A stretch of DNA of 64,000 bases from Azoarcus sp. PA01 (GCA_001274695.2 LARU01000002.1:2108001-2172000), one strand, 5' to 3'. Counted from the first letter of the stretch, positions 8,430-18,668 are shown. Numbers and translations: made by a program. Notes: generated by a model from the letters alone, not told the origin.

Positions 8430-9899
8430 TCAGATCGAAGAAGAGCGCTGCTGCGACCCCTCGCTCGCCGGCGGAACATTTGCTTCGAACCACCCGCGCA
8501 GCGCACAGCCTTCGGGCCAGTTGCGCAGCAGCCGCGCCCGGTCCTTGCGCCACGCCCTGGCGTGCGCGGCGGTGCTGGCGTGCTGGCGCATCGCGTCGAG
8601 GTCGATCAGTTTCACCGTTCCCTGGTCCCACAGCAGGTTCGTCGCCTTGAGGTCGCCATGGCTGATGCGCTCGCGATGCAGCGCGGCGAAAAGCTCGCGC
8701 AGCGCTCGCGCCTCGGCGGGCGGCGGTTCGCGCCCGGCGTCGAGGTGCTGCAACAGGTGAGGTCCCGCGCACGATTCGGCGACGAGCCAGGCCCGGCCGC
8801 GCAACGGCCCGAAGCGGCGCTCGATCAGCGCCAGCGGTTGCGGTGTCGCGATGCCGAGAAAAGCGAGCCGGTGCCCCTCGATCCACGAATGCCAGGCGCG
8901 GCTTGGCCGCCACAAGCGCGACAGCGCGTGCGCCGCGTCCTTGATGTTGTAGCGCTTGATGACGAGCTGGCGGCCGCCGAGGTCGATCCGGGCGACGGTG
9001 CTGCTGCCGCCGTCTTTCAGCAGGCCTCCGGCGGCGAGGAAGCGGTCGGGATCGGCGACGACGGGCGCGAGGCGCTCGGCTTCATGGCGGAGGACCGAAA
9101 CGAAGCGGTCGCGGCGCTGCTCGACGTGGAACAGGCTGCAGTCGCGCAGCGTCTTCGCGAGATAGTCGCGCAGCCGCCAGCTCCGCACGCGGGCGATTTC
9201 CCGGCGGAGCGATGCGGGATCGAACGACAGGTCCGGATTTCCGGCATGGTAGTCGGCAAGCAGGTCCGGCAGCCGGGTATCGGCGGCGGGCGGCAGTTGC
9301 GCGAGCAGGATCGCGAGATTGCGCAGCGCGTCGGCGGCGCCGAGAGGCACACCGGGGCGACGCGCATGGATCGCATCGCCGTCGATCGCATACAGCACGC
9401 CGCGCCGGCGCAGGAAGTTGCCCAGATGCAGGTCGGACTGCGCGAGCCCGCGCGCGTGCATGCGGCCGAGCGTCTCGAGCGCGGGAGCGAGCACGCCGAG
9501 CGCGGCGCCGATGTCGTCCGGATGCTGCGTGAGCGCCGCCTGCCAGCAGTCGGCAAGATCCTCGGCCTCGTCGAGGAACTCGGTCAGCAGATAATGCCCG
9601 CCGTCGAGCGTGCCGGCACCGAGCAGCTGCGGCGTCGCGATCGCCTGCGCGGCAAGCGCCTCGAGCCCGTCCCGCTCTTGCTCGAAGTGGCGCGCGCAGC
9701 TCCGGCGGGCGATGAAAAACTTCGCCAGCACTGCCTGCCCGCCGACTTCCGCTTCGCCCACCAGGCGCTTGCCCGGCAACACGCGCAGCAGGCGCTTGAC
9801 GGTGGCGACGCGTCCGTTGTCGAGCGCGATGCGAAACGGCACGACGGGGTGTCGGCCGGCGTGGCGCAGCGTCGCGGCAGTCTCGAGCGGCAGGTTCAT
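8430..9899 (-). CDS. Tandem two-domain lipopolysaccharide kinase (InaA/Kdo-kinase-like)
   Basis: A 489-residue protein with two eukaryotic-like kinase domains in one chain. Domain 1 has a catalytic loop ALAQSDLHLGNFL near residues 148-160 and a metal site YAIDGDAIH near 166-174. Domain 2 starts after about residue 270, with VIKRYNIKD as its likely ATP lysine, RISHGDLKATNLLW near 410-423 and VKLIDLDAM near 426-434. Both loops keep the Asp expected for transfer; domain 1 has S-D where H-D is usual. The frame extends upstream to 10007, but ATG 9899 gives the conserved start, 17 bases after waaP. It is last in the core operon, so phosphorylation of inner-core sugars is likely; the sites are unknown. 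Confidence 0.82.
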   Translation of the reverse strand: MNLPLETAATLRHAGRHPVVPFRIALDNGRVATVKRLLRVLPGKRLVGEAEVGGQAVLAKFFIARRSCARHFEQERDGLEALAAQAIATPQLLGAGTLDGGHYLLTEFLDEAEDLADCWQAALTQHPDDIGAALGVLAPALETLGRMHARGLAQSDLHLGNFLRRRGVLYAIDGDAIHARRPGVPLGAADALRNLAILLAQLPPAADTRLPDLLADYHAGNPDLSFDPASLRREIARVRSWRLRDYLAKTLRDCSLFHVEQRRDRFVSVLRHEAERLAPVVADPDRFLAAGGLLKDGGSSTVARIDLGGRQLVIKRYNIKDAAHALSRLWRPSRAWHSWIEGHRLAFLGIATPQPLALIERRFGPLRGRAWLVAESCAGPHLLQHLDAGREPPPAEARALRELFAALHRERISHGDLKATNLLWDQGTVKLIDLDAMRQHASTAAHARAWRKDRARLLRNWPEGCALRGWFEANVPPASEGSQQRSSSI

Positions 9900-9915
9900 T
9901 GGTCCAACCGGATGC

Positions 9916-10743
9916 TCAACGCGCGACCTGCGGAGCGTATTTGCGCAGATAGCGGGCGTGCAGGCGTCCGGCTTGCGCTTCGAGACGCGCAAGCAGGGCC
10001 GCTTCATCGCGCAGCACGTCGCGCAGCGGGCGATCGAAATATCGCCGCACGAAGCGCAGCTTGTCGCGCCGGCCGAGACCGATGTCGAGCGCCGAAAAAT
10101 ACAGCGCCGCGAGGTCCTTGTCGCGCCAGCGCCGGGGCGTGCGGGCGCGGATCTGCGAGCGGTGCAGGTCGATCAGCGACAGGCGCAGCGCGGCCGCGGT
10201 CGGCGCCGGTTCGAGGTGCAGCAGGAAATGGCAGATGTAGAGGTCGCGATGGTTCATGCCGCCTTCGTGCATCCGCCGCACCATGTCGGCGACTCGGTCG
10301 ATCAGCGCCCGCTTGAGCGCGCTGGGCGGCGGGCACCGCGGCCAGTCGCGGCAGAAATCCTCGAGGCTCACCGTCGGGGCGAGCTCCTCGGTGACGATGA
10401 ACGAATGCTGCCTGGCCGGGTTGCGTCCGCGCTCGCCGTAGGCGACCGCTTTCATCGTCGCGACGCCGAGCTCGTCGAGCCGCCGTATCGCCTGCCACTC
10501 GTTGCGCGCGCCGAGCACCGGCAGGCGTGCCGACAGCAGGTTCTTGAAGATTTCGCGCCAGCCGACGCCGCGGTGGATCTTGACGAAATAGCCGCGCCCG
10601 GCGGTTTCGACGCGCAGCGTGCGGCGTCCCTCGAGTTCGCGGAACACTTCGCCCTGCAGCGCTTCGACCATGCCGAACGGATCCCGTCCGGCCCACAGCG
10701 AACGGAACGGTTCATCGACGAAGACCGTCGCCGACGCGCTCAT
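9916..10743 (-). CDS. waaP: Lipopolysaccharide core heptose(I) kinase WaaP (RfaP)
   Basis: A 275-residue kinase that phosphorylates heptose I of the inner core with ATP. The hallmark MNHRDLYICHFLLHLE near residues 161-176 nearly matches the enterobacterial protein, and LRLSLIDLHRSQIR near 185-198 supplies the metal-binding Asp. YFVKIHRGVGWREIFKNLL near 52-70 holds the ATP lysine. Its ATG overlaps the waaG stop (ATGA), so it is translated with the core operon. Length is normal for the family (about 265). Confidence 0.94.
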   Translation of the reverse strand: MSASATVFVDEPFRSLWAGRDPFGMVEALQGEVFRELEGRRTLRVETAGRGYFVKIHRGVGWREIFKNLLSARLPVLGARNEWQAIRRLDELGVATMKAVAYGERGRNPARQHSFIVTEELAPTVSLEDFCRDWPRCPPPSALKRALIDRVADMVRRMHEGGMNHRDLYICHFLLHLEPAPTAAALRLSLIDLHRSQIRARTPRRWRDKDLAALYFSALDIGLGRRDKLRFVRRYFDRPLRDVLRDEAALLARLEAQAGRLHARYLRKYAPQVAR

Positions 10744-11861
10744 CCGCGCCTCTGCAGGATCACGTCAGCGGCGCGCTCGGGCAGGCTGTAGAGGTCGGCG
10801 TGCTGCGCGAACGCGAGCCCGTTCGCGCTCCAGCGGGCGCGGCTTTCGTGGTCGGCGAGCATCGCGGCGAGCAGGCGGTCGAGCGCGGCCTGCTCGAACG
10901 GTGCCGGGACGACTTTTCCCGCGTCGGCGTCGGTGATGTAGTGCGCGTAGCCGCAGGCGGCGCTCGCGAGCACCGGCAGGCCGGCGACGATCGCTTCGAG
11001 CAGCACCGTGCCGGTGTTCTCGTTGTAGGCGGGATGAATCAGCAGGTCGGCGCCGAGCAGAAAGCGCGGGATGTCGTCGCGTCCCTGCAGGATGCTGACG
11101 CGATTCCCGAGGCCGAGCGTGTGCAGCTGCACGAGGAACGGCTTCGGGTCGTCCTGTCCGATCGCGATCAGGCGCGAGCGCTCTTTCAGCGTTTCGGGCA
11201 GCGCGGCCAGCGCCCGCAGGCTGCGGTCGAGGCCTTTGGTCTTGAAGCCGGAGCCGATCTGCACGACCAGCAGGTCGTCCTCGCCGAGGCCGAACTCGCG
11301 CCGGAATGCGGCACGGATCTGCGCGGCATCGGGCGGAGCGCGCCGGTCGGGAGCGATGCCGGGCGGCAGCAGGTGGAATCGGCGCGCCGGGGTGCCGTAG
11401 TGCGTCATGAAGAGCGGCTGCTGCGCGGCCGAGATCAGCAGGATCTCGGTGTGGACTTCAGGCGCGAACACCGCCCGCTCATACGCCGAAAAGTGCCGGT
11501 AGCGTCCGCTGATGCGGTACAGCGGGTTGCGCAGCGTGCGCGCCTTGTCCTCGAAACACGGGTCGGCAGCGTAATAGACGTCGAGCCCGGGCATCTTGTT
11601 GAAACCGACGACCCGGTCGGCCGGGCGGCGCGCCAAGTCCTGCTGCACCCAGGCGGCGAACTTCTCGTTGCGCCGCGGGTTCGTGATCGCCCGCACCGGG
11701 ACGCGCAGCACTTCGAAGCCCGCGGGGATTTCGCCGTGCCAGTCGAGCGTGTAGACGCGGATCGCGTGGCCGCGCGCCTGGCACGCCAGCGCGATGCGCA
11801 GGAAGTCGCGCTGCAGGCCGCCGAACGGGAAGTACTTGTACAGGCAGAACGCGAGCTGCAT
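10740..11861 (-). CDS. waaG: Lipopolysaccharide core glucosyltransferase I WaaG (RfaG)
   Basis: A 373-residue GT-B glycosyltransferase of family GT4 that adds the first outer-core hexose to heptose II. The start LAFCLYKYFPFGGLQRDFLR is the WaaG signature. VVQIGSGFKTKGLDRSLRAL near 210-229 and HPAYNENTGTVLLEAIVAG near 277-295 (the EX7E region) are typical of GT4. Its ATG (11861-11859) overlaps the stop used by the tail of waaC (TGATG), the junction style used throughout this operon. Confidence 0.95.
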   Translation of the reverse strand: MQLAFCLYKYFPFGGLQRDFLRIALACQARGHAIRVYTLDWHGEIPAGFEVLRVPVRAITNPRRNEKFAAWVQQDLARRPADRVVGFNKMPGLDVYYAADPCFEDKARTLRNPLYRISGRYRHFSAYERAVFAPEVHTEILLISAAQQPLFMTHYGTPARRFHLLPPGIAPDRRAPPDAAQIRAAFRREFGLGEDDLLVVQIGSGFKTKGLDRSLRALAALPETLKERSRLIAIGQDDPKPFLVQLHTLGLGNRVSILQGRDDIPRFLLGADLLIHPAYNENTGTVLLEAIVAGLPVLASAACGYAHYITDADAGKVVPAPFEQAALDRLLAAMLADHESRARWSANGLAFAQHADLYSLPERAADVILQRRG

Positions 11862-13029
11862 CAGCCGGAGGCCTTGCGGTCGAACATCGTGTGGGCGAGT
11901 GGCCCGGGCGACGGATCGAAGCCGCCGAGCGCGCCGTCGGCGGCGAGCGGGGGACGGCCGGTGCAGCGTTCGCGGACGTTTCGTCGTCGAGGATGCGCTG
12001 CAGTGCGCTCCACACCTCTTCCGGGCCGATGCGTGTGAAGCACAGTGGCTGTTCGGCGACGAGATCGAACTGCGCGCGCTCGTCGGCGGTCGGCACGTGC
12101 GTGCAGCGCCGCTGCAGGCACGGAGCGCACGCCATGTTCGACGCGAGGTGGAACTGGTTCGGGCCCCACGCGCCGGTGAAGCCGGGATTGGTCGGGCCGA
12201 ACAGCGACAGCGTCGGCACGCCGAACGCGGCGGCGAGGTGGCCCAGCCCGGTGTCGACGGCGACGCACGCGCGCGCGCCGGCTATTTCGGCGGCGATGCC
12301 GGCGAGTTTGAGCTGCGGCAGCACCGTGACCCCCGGCTGGCCGGCGGCGAGCCGCTGCGCGCGGGCCCCTTCGTCCGCGTTCCCCCACGGCAGTCGGATC
12401 GCCCAGCCCGCTGCGGTCGCGAGCGCGATCAGCCGCCGCCAGTAGAGCTCGGGCCAGTGCTTGGTCGCCCAGGTCGTGCCATGCAGCAGCAGCAGATACG
12501 GGTCGGGGGTGTCCGCGCCGGCGAGCCGCGACCGATCGAGTCCGTACGTGACCGGCCCTTGCGGCACCGGATAACCGAGCGCCCGGGCGAACAGTTCGCG
12601 CACGCGCTCGACTGCATGGCGGCCGACCGGCACCGCGTGCGCGTGCGTGTAGAAGCGGCTCGCGATCGGCTCGCGGGCGGAGTCCTGGTCCAGCCCATGC
12701 ACCGGCTTGCTGCCGTAGCGCGTCAGTAGCGCGCTCTTCAGCAGGCCCTGTGCGTCGATCGTCGCATCGTGGCGGGTCGCCGCGACTGCGCGCCTGAAGC
12801 GGCGCCACTCGCCGCTGACCAGCGCCTTCATCGGCGCCTTGCGCCAGCGCCGCACCGCGACCGGAATCACGCGGTCGACGGCCGGGTGCCAGGACGGGAT
12901 TTCGGCGAAAGCTTCTTCGACGACCCAGTCGAAGCGGATCCCGGGGATCGCGCGCGCGGCGTCGGTCAGCGCGGGAAGCGTGTGGATGACGTCGCCGAGC
13001 GAGGACGTCTTGACGATCAGCACGCGCAT
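11861..13029 (-). CDS. waaC: Lipopolysaccharide heptosyltransferase I WaaC, 3' end apparently frameshifted
   Basis: Adds the first L,D-heptose to Kdo2-lipid A. The start RVLIVKTSSLGDVIHTLPAL is diagnostic of WaaC, and VDTGLGHLAAAFGVP is the GT9 donor-site motif. The ATG at 13029 overlaps the waaF stop (TGATG). Oddity: the opening frame does not stop before waaG but runs to 11479, 380 bases inside it. Another frame, open from upstream, carries a C-rich third-position tail (ALGGFDPSPGPLAHTMFD) and stops at 11861-11863 in the same TGATG overlap as the other junctions. One missing base near the C5 run at 11949-11953 would join the two. It may be a sequencing error, a true mutation in a dispensable tail, or a slippery site. 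The catalytic part is intact. Confidence 0.85.
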
Positions 13030-14081
13030 CAGGCGGTTCCGGCGGACCGGGGGAAGCGGATCGGCGTGCCCTCGGCGAGGCTGTCGAGCGCGTCCAGAAC
13101 GCTCTCGGGCGTGATCTCGGTCAGGCAGCGCGTGTGGCCGAGCGGGCAGACGCGCGCGAAGCACGGCGAACACTCGAGGCGCAGGTAACGCACCACGACG
13201 CGGTCGGCGAGCGGCGGCGTGTGGTCCGGCGTCGATGAGCCATACACCGCGACGAGCGGCCGGTCGAGCGCCGCGGCGACGTGCATCAGGCCCGAATCGT
13301 TGCTGACTGCGGCTTCGCTCATCGCAAGGAGATCGACCGCGTCGGCGAGCTGCGTGCGTCCGCACAGATTGACGACGCCGTCGCCGGCCGCCGCGACGAT
13401 CTCGTCGCCGGCCGGGGCGTCCTTCGCCGAGCCGAGCACCCACACCTGCTGGCCGCGGGCGACGAGCGCGCGCGCCAGCGCGGCGAAATGCGGCAGCGGC
13501 CATTGCTTGGCCGGGCCGTATTCGGCGCCCGGCATGAAACTGATCGCCGGCCGCTCGGCCGCGAGCCCGTGGGCGGCGCGCAGCCGCACTTGGTTCGCCG
13601 CATCGGCCACAAGGCGCGGACGCGGCAGCGGCCGGGGCAAGGCGGCGCCCGCCGGCAGGCCGAGCGCGACGAAGCGCTGCACCGTCATCGGCAGCGCGAC
13701 CTTGTCGAGCGCGCGCAGGTCGTTGACCAGGCCGTAACGCATCTCGCCGCGGAACGCGGTGCGGCGCGGGATGCCGGCGAACAACGGCACGAGCGCGGAC
13801 TTGAGCGAGCCGGGGAGGACGATCGCCTGGTCGTAGCGGGCCTGCGCGAGTTCGCGGCCGAGGCGCCAGCGCATGCCGAGGCCGAACTGGCCGTGGCCGA
13901 GCGGCATCGCGATGCCGCGCCGCACTTCGGGCATCCGTTCGAGGATCGGCAGCGACCAGCCCGGCGCGAGCACGTCGATCGCGCACGCGCTTTCGGCGTG
14001 CAGCGTCATGAAGAGGCTCTGCGCCATCACCATGTCCCCGACCCAGGACGGCCCGACGACGAGAATCCGGCGACTCGGCAT
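13029..14081 (-). CDS. waaF: Lipopolysaccharide heptosyltransferase II WaaF
   Basis: A 350-residue GT9 enzyme that adds the second heptose of the inner core from ADP-L,D-heptose. The start RRILVVGPSWVGDMVMAQSL is the classic WaaF N-terminus; ISFMPGAEYGPAKQWP and VSNDSGLMHVAAALDRP are family motifs, and ECSPCFARVCPLGHTRC is the typical Cys-rich C-terminal stretch. The ORF is open further upstream to 14363, but that part lies inside hldD. ATG 14081 overlaps the hldD stop (TGATG), as does the waaC junction below. Confidence 0.95.
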   Translation of the reverse strand: MPSRRILVVGPSWVGDMVMAQSLFMTLHAESACAIDVLAPGWSLPILERMPEVRRGIAMPLGHGQFGLGMRWRLGRELAQARYDQAIVLPGSLKSALVPLFAGIPRRTAFRGEMRYGLVNDLRALDKVALPMTVQRFVALGLPAGAALPRPLPRPRLVADAANQVRLRAAHGLAAERPAISFMPGAEYGPAKQWPLPHFAALARALVARGQQVWVLGSAKDAPAGDEIVAAAGDGVVNLCGRTQLADAVDLLAMSEAAVSNDSGLMHVAAALDRPLVAVYGSSTPDHTPPLADRVVVRYLRLECSPCFARVCPLGHTRCLTEITPESVLDALDSLAEGTPIRFPRSAGTA

Positions 14082-15040
14082 CAGTCGCGCAGCGCGAGCC
14101 ATTCCAGGTAGCGCGGCACGCCGATTTCGACCGGCATGAACTCGCCCTCGTAGCCGGCCTCGCGCAGCGCCGTGATGTCGGCTTGCGTGTAGCTCTGGTA
14201 GCGGCCTCTCAGATGTTCCGGGAACGCGATGTAGTCGATGCCGCCGCCGCCCGCGCTGCCCTTGTGCCAGCTCAGCGCGGCATGGGCGACTTCGTTGAAG
14301 CTCTGCGCGCGGCCGGTGCCGACGTTGAAGATGCCGCGCACGCCCGGGTTGTCGAGCAGCCACAGGTTCACCGCGACGACGTCATCGACGTGGATGAAGT
14401 CGCGCTGCTGCTCGCCGGGCCCGTAGCCGTCGGCGCCTTCGAACAGGCGCAGGCGGCCGCTGTCGTTCAACTGGTTGTGGAAGTGGTACGCGACGCTCGC
14501 CATGCTGCCTTTGTGCTGCTCGCGCGGGCCGTAGACGTTGAAGTAGCGCAAGCCGACCACCTGGCTGTCGATGCCCGACGCGAACCTGCGCAGGTGGCAG
14601 TCGAACAGGAACTTCGAGTACGCGTACATGTTCAGCGGACGCTCGAACTCGCGCGATTCGCGGAACGTCGGACCCATGCCGTAGACCGACGCCGAGGACG
14701 CGTACAGCAGCGGCACTTTGCGCGCCACCGCCCAGCCGAGCAGCGATTTCGTGTAGTCGTAGTTCACTGCCATCACGAGACGGCCGTCCCACTCGGTCGT
14801 CGACGAGCACGCGCCTTCGTGGAAGATCGCCTCGACCGGTCCGAAGTCCTCGTCGGCGCGGATGCGCTGCAGGAATTCGTCCTTGTCCATGTAGTCCCGG
14901 ATGTCGGCGTCGGCGAGGTTCAGGCACTTGTGCCCGTCGCTGAGGTCGTCGACGACCAGGATGTCCGTGACGCCGCGGGCGTTGAGGCCCTGCACGATGT
15001 TGCTGCCGATGAAGCCTGCGCCGCCTGTGACGATGATCAT
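14081..15040 (-). CDS. hldD: ADP-L-glycero-D-manno-heptose 6-epimerase HldD (RfaD)
   Basis: A 319-residue short-chain dehydrogenase-fold epimerase that converts ADP-D,D-heptose to ADP-L,D-heptose, the donor used by WaaC and WaaF downstream. [15 protein letters not shown] at the N-terminus binds [14 protein letters not shown] near 92-101 and [10 protein letters not shown] near 137-146 carry the catalytic Ser/Tyr/Lys set, and YFNVYGPRE follows. Length matches the family (about 310). It lies 22 bases after the heptose kinase gene and overlaps waaF. Confidence 0.96.
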   Translation of the reverse strand: MIIVTGGAGFIGSNIVQGLNARGVTDILVVDDLSDGHKCLNLADADIRDYMDKDEFLQRIRADEDFGPVEAIFHEGACSSTTEWDGRLVMAVNYDYTKSLLGWAVARKVPLLYASSASVYGMGPTFRESREFERPLNMYAYSKFLFDCHLRRFASGIDSQVVGLRYFNVYGPREQHKGSMASVAYHFHNQLNDSGRLRLFEGADGYGPGEQQRDFIHVDDVVAVNLWLLDNPGVRGIFNVGTGRAQSFNEVAHAALSWHKGSAGGGGIDYIAFPEHLRGRYQSYTQADITALREAGYEGEFMPVEIGVPRYLEWLALRD

Positions 15041-15062
15041 GTTTTCTCCTGAATGCGCCCGC

Positions 15063-16043
15063 TCAGCGTTGCGCCGCGGCGGGGCGCTCGGCTGCGATCG
15101 CCGCGCGCAGCGCGAGGTCGAGTTCGGTGGTGCTGACCGTCGCCGTGCCGAGCTTGCCGACGACGACGCCGGCGGCGAGGTTCGCGAACGCGGTCGCGTC
15201 CGCCAGCGACAGGCCGCACGCGAGCCCGGCGCCGAGCACCGCGACGACGGTGTCGCCCGCGCCGGTCACGTCGAAGACGTCGCGCGCCTGCGTCGGCAGG
15301 TTCAGCGGCGCCGTGTCTTTCTGCAGCAGCGTCATGCCGCGTTCGCTGCGCGTGATCAGCAACGCGTCAAGCCCGAGGCGGTCGCGCAGCGCCTCGCCGC
15401 GCGACACCAGCGTCGCCTCGTCGGCGCACGGTCCGACCACCGCCTCGAACTCGCTGAGGTTCGGCGTGATGACCGTTGCGCCGGCGTAACGGCCGAAATC
15501 CGTGCCTTTCGGGTCGACCACGATCGCGAGCGCATGTTCGCGCGCGACGCGGATCAGCTCGCCGACTTGGGCGAGCGTGCCTTTGCCGTAGTCCGACAGC
15601 ACGACCGCGGCGCTCGCATCGAGCGCGTCCTCGAACGCCTGCTCGATGCCGGCGCTCTCGAGCACCGCGAAGTTGTCCTCGAAATCGAGCCGGATCAGCT
15701 GCTGGTGGCGGCTGATGACGCGCAGTTTCGTGATCGTCGGGTGCTGCGGCGCGTCGAGCAGGCGGCACACGACGCCGCCGCCGGCCAGCCGTTCGCGCAA
15801 CAGCCGCGCGGCCTCGTCGCAGCCGACCAGTCCGACGAGCTCGGCCCGCGCGCCGAGCGACGCAGCGTTCAACGCCACGTTGCCGGCACCGCCGGCGCGG
15901 AACTCGTCCCCTTCGACCTTGACGATCGGCACCGGTGCTTCCGGCGAAATGCGCGTCGTCGAGCCGTGCCAGTAGCGGTCGAGCATCACGTCGCCGGCGA
16001 CGAGGACGCGGCCTTGGGAGAAGTCCGGCAGGGTGGGCGGCAT
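15063..16043 (-). CDS. hldE: D-beta-D-heptose 7-phosphate kinase (HldE kinase domain, RfaE1-type)
   Basis: A 326-residue PfkB-family sugar kinase that makes heptose 1,7-bisphosphate for the ADP-heptose pathway. Motifs are [20 protein letters not shown] near 17-36, [15 protein letters not shown] near 53-67 and the catalytic [14 protein letters not shown] near 260. It carries only the kinase half: the adenylyltransferase domain found in enterobacterial HldE is absent, so that step must be encoded elsewhere, as is usual in betaproteobacteria. ATG 16043 is preferred; 16082 would add an unconserved leader. It is the first gene of the core operon. Confidence 0.92.
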   Translation of the reverse strand: MPPTLPDFSQGRVLVAGDVMLDRYWHGSTTRISPEAPVPIVKVEGDEFRAGGAGNVALNAASLGARAELVGLVGCDEAARLLRERLAGGGVVCRLLDAPQHPTITKLRVISRHQQLIRLDFEDNFAVLESAGIEQAFEDALDASAAVVLSDYGKGTLAQVGELIRVAREHALAIVVDPKGTDFGRYAGATVITPNLSEFEAVVGPCADEATLVSRGEALRDRLGLDALLITRSERGMTLLQKDTAPLNLPTQARDVFDVTGAGDTVVAVLGAGLACGLSLADATAFANLAAGVVVGKLGTATVSTTELDLALRAAIAAERPAAAQR

Positions 16044-16226
16044 GAGGCGGTAGGCGTCGCTGGCGTGTCGAAAAGACCGCAATTATCCCACGAACGGCAG
16101 CGTCCAGCGTACGCACGGGGCCGGCAGCGTCGTCGGGCACGGCGCGAGGCCGGGCGGGAGATGCCACCCCGAGCGTCGCGCCGGCATGGCCGAACCGGGT
16201 TCCGTTGCGTGGGTCGCGGCCCGGTT

Positions 16227-16778
16227 TCAGCGGTTGAACCACTTAAGCACGACGCCCCAGTCCTCGATATCGAGCCGTGTCGCGTGGCCGCACGCGAAGT
16301 CGAGCGAGAGCCAGCGCTGCGGCGGCAGGCCGAGCAGGTGGCCGGCGATCGCGCGCAGCGGCCCGCCGTGCGCGACGACGACGACCGGATCGGCGGCGCC
16401 GGGCGCGACGACTTCGTCGAGCCATTGCAGCACGCGTGCGGCCATGTCGCGCGCCGACTCGCCGCCGGGGGCGCAGAAGCCGAGCGGGTCCGTCACCCAC
16501 ACGTCCACCGCGTCGCCGAGCTCGGCGTACGGCCGCAGTTCCCACGCGCCGAAGTGCATTTCCCGGAGCCGGTCGTCGAATACCGGCGTGCCCAGTTCGA
16601 GCGCGAGGAGGCGGGCGCGCGCGAGCGGGCTCGCATGCAGTGCGTAGCGCGGCGGCAGCAGCGGCCGCAGGCGGGCGGCGACCGTCGCGGCGCATTCGGC
16701 GAGGCCGACGTCGGACTGGCCGTAGCAGATTCCTGCCGCGACGTCCGGCCGCGGGTGGCGGATCAGATGAAGTTCCAT
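16227..16778 (-). CDS. cobC: Alpha-ribazole phosphatase CobC (histidine phosphatase family)
   Basis: A 183-residue phosphoglycerate-mutase-like enzyme that removes phosphate from alpha-ribazole-5'-phosphate or cobalamin-5'-phosphate at the end of B12 assembly. [12 protein letters not shown] carries the phospho-accepting His in an RHP form, and [18 protein letters not shown] holds the second His. The ATG at 16778 lies inside the 3' end of cobS (16-base overlap), so it is coupled to it. The frame is open upstream, but that is cobS in another frame. The assignment rests largely on linkage to cobS and cobT. Confidence 0.88.
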   Translation of the reverse strand: MELHLIRHPRPDVAAGICYGQSDVGLAECAATVAARLRPLLPPRYALHASPLARARLLALELGTPVFDDRLREMHFGAWELRPYAELGDAVDVWVTDPLGFCAPGGESARDMAARVLQWLDEVVAPGAADPVVVVAHGGPLRAIAGHLLGLPPQRWLSLDFACGHATRLDIEDWGVVLKWFNR

Positions 16779-17533
16779 GCGGCGAGGATCCCGAGATAGC
16801 ACGCGAGTTCGCTGCCCTGCTGCGCGGCGCCGAGGCAGTCGCCGGTGTAGCCGCCGAGGCGGCGGGCGAACACGCGTGCCGCCCACAGGGTCGTCGCGAC
16901 CACCGCGATGAGCGCGGCGAGCACTTCGGCCGGGGCGAGCAGCGCCAGCGGGGCGAGGCCGAACACCGCCGCGACCGCGAGCTCGGGCGCGGTCAGCCGG
17001 CGCGCGAGGGGCTTCGATTTCGCGCTGTCGTCCTCGCGCACGTACTGCAGTGTGTGGATCAGGCTCGTCGAAGCCAGCCGCGACAGCGGGTGCGCGGCGA
17101 TCAGCGCCAATGCGACATGCATGTCGCCGCGGGCGGCCAGTTCGGCGAGCGCCGCGGCTTTCGCGAGCAGCATCAGCACGAGGCCGACCGTGCCGTAGCT
17201 GCCGATGCGCGAGTCCTTCATGATCGTCAGCACCTGCAGCCGGTCCCACCCGCCGCCGAGCCCGTCGCACGCGTCGGCCCAGCCGTCCTCGTGGAACGCT
17301 CCGGTCGCGCGGATCGTCACCGCCATCGACAGCAGCACCGCGAGCATCGGCGGCAGCAGCTGCACGAACGCGACATAGCTCGCCGCGCCGATCGCGCCGA
17401 CGACCCAGCCGACGAGCGGGAAAAAGCGTGCGGCGTGATTGAGCCGCTCCGGCGACCACGGCACCCACGCCGGCACCGGCAGGCGGGTGAAGAAGCCGAG
17501 CGCGGTGAAGAACAGTTCGAGCTGGTAGCGCAC
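16763..17533 (-). CDS. cobS: Adenosylcobinamide-GDP ribazoletransferase (cobalamin synthase) CobS
   Basis: A 256-residue integral membrane enzyme that joins adenosylcobinamide-GDP to alpha-ribazole (phosphate), the last ring-assembly step. [14 protein letters not shown] at the N-terminus is the family opening. [20 protein letters not shown] near residues 79-98 is the acidic metal-binding loop, followed by [15 protein letters not shown]. Several hydrophobic segments follow. It lies 15 bases after cobT and overlaps cobC. Confidence 0.95.
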   Translation of the reverse strand: MRYQLELFFTALGFFTRLPVPAWVPWSPERLNHAARFFPLVGWVVGAIGAASYVAFVQLLPPMLAVLLSMAVTIRATGAFHEDGWADACDGLGGGWDRLQVLTIMKDSRIGSYGTVGLVLMLLAKAAALAELAARGDMHVALALIAAHPLSRLASTSLIHTLQYVREDDSAKSKPLARRLTAPELAVAAVFGLAPLALLAPAEVLAALIAVVATTLWAARVFARRLGGYTGDCLGAAQQGSELACYLGILAAWNFI

Positions 17534-17548
17534 CGGCGTGTGCGCGCT

Positions 17549-18592
17549 TCAGGCCGACTGCAGCTGGTCGTCGACGCCGGCCGAATCGAAGCTCGCCATG
17601 TCGTTGAGGAAGTTCGCCGCCGCCTGCACGAGCGGGAACGCGAGCGCGGCGCCGGTGCCTTCGCCGAGGCGCAGGTCGAGCTCCATCAGCGGTTCGACGC
17701 GCAGATGGGCGAGCTGGGCAGTGTGTCCCGGCTCCTTCGAGCGGTGCGCGAACACGCAGTACGGCAGGATCGCCGGCGCGACCGCCTGCGCGACGAGCAG
17801 TGCGGCGGTCACGATGAAGCCGTCGATCAGCAGCGTCATGCGTTTTTCGGCCGCGCCGAGCATCGCTCCGGCCATCATCGCGATCTCGAAGCCGCCGTAT
17901 TCGGCGAGCGCGCCCAGCGCGTCGTCAGGACGGCCGCCGCGCGCGAGCGCCTGCGCGAGCAGGCGGTGCTTGCGCGCGAGGCCGGCGTCGTCGAGGCCCG
18001 TGCCGCGGCCGGTCACGGTGGCGAGGTCGATGCCGGTGACGCAGTGCGTCAATAGCGACGCGGAGGCGGTGTTGCCGATGCCCATCTCGCCGAAGCCCAC
18101 CAGGTTGCAGCCGTTCGCAGCGAGCGCGTGCGCGAGTTCGCGGCCGCGCGCGAGCGCCGCGTCGCGCTGCTGCGCGCTCATTGCGGACGTCTCGAGGTAG
18201 TTCGCGGTGCCGGCGGCGATTTTCGCGTCGACCAGTCCGTCGCGGCGGCCGAAGTCATGGTTCACGCCGCTGTCGATGACCGTCAATGCCAGCTCGGTCT
18301 GTCGGCAGAACACGTTGACCGCGGCGCCGCCGGCGAGAAAATTCTCGACCATCTGCCACGTCACCTCTTGCGGAAACGCGGAGATGCCGGCGCGCGCGGC
18401 GCCGTGGTCGCCGGCGAACACCAGGATGTGCGGCTGGCGGAGCTGCGGCGCCGCGGTCTGCTGGATCAGGCCCAGTTGCAGCGCGAGCGCCTCGATTCGG
18501 CCGAGCGCGCCGAGCGGCTTGGTCTTGCGGTCGATGCGGTGCTGGATCGCCGCAGTGAGGCCCGGGTCGGGCAGCGAAATCGCGAAGTCCAT
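17549..18592 (-). CDS. cobT: Nicotinate-nucleotide:dimethylbenzimidazole phosphoribosyltransferase CobT
   Basis: A 347-residue enzyme that activates the lower ligand 5,6-dimethylbenzimidazole as alpha-ribazole phosphate. Motifs are [15 protein letters not shown] near 20-34, [20 protein letters not shown] near 56-75, [16 protein letters not shown] near 166-181 and the catalytic-Glu region near the C-terminus ([20 protein letters not shown]). It pairs logically with bluB at 27819, which makes the ligand. It is the first of the cobT-cobS-cobC run. Confidence 0.96.
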   Translation of the reverse strand: MDFAISLPDPGLTAAIQHRIDRKTKPLGALGRIEALALQLGLIQQTAAPQLRQPHILVFAGDHGAARAGISAFPQEVTWQMVENFLAGGAAVNVFCRQTELALTVIDSGVNHDFGRRDGLVDAKIAAGTANYLETSAMSAQQRDAALARGRELAHALAANGCNLVGFGEMGIGNTASASLLTHCVTGIDLATVTGRGTGLDDAGLARKHRLLAQALARGGRPDDALGALAEYGGFEIAMMAGAMLGAAEKRMTLLIDGFIVTAALLVAQAVAPAILPYCVFAHRSKEPGHTAQLAHLRVEPLMELDLRLGEGTGAALAFPLVQAAANFLNDMASFDSAGVDDQLQSA

Positions 18593-18668
18593 GATGATCG
18601 TGACAATGTCCTGAGGGAGCGGATCTTAGCACGCGGCCGGGGCGAGCCCGGCGGCCTGCCGCGGCCCG

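Noticed and set aside
8295..10316. 673-codon + strand ORF over the two kinase genes
   Set aside because: Antisense shadow; both - strand genes have intact catalytic motifs.
11479..11860. Extension of the waaC start frame into waaG
   Set aside because: Arg/Pro-rich in another frame of a clearly coding waaG; better explained by a one-base loss in waaC.
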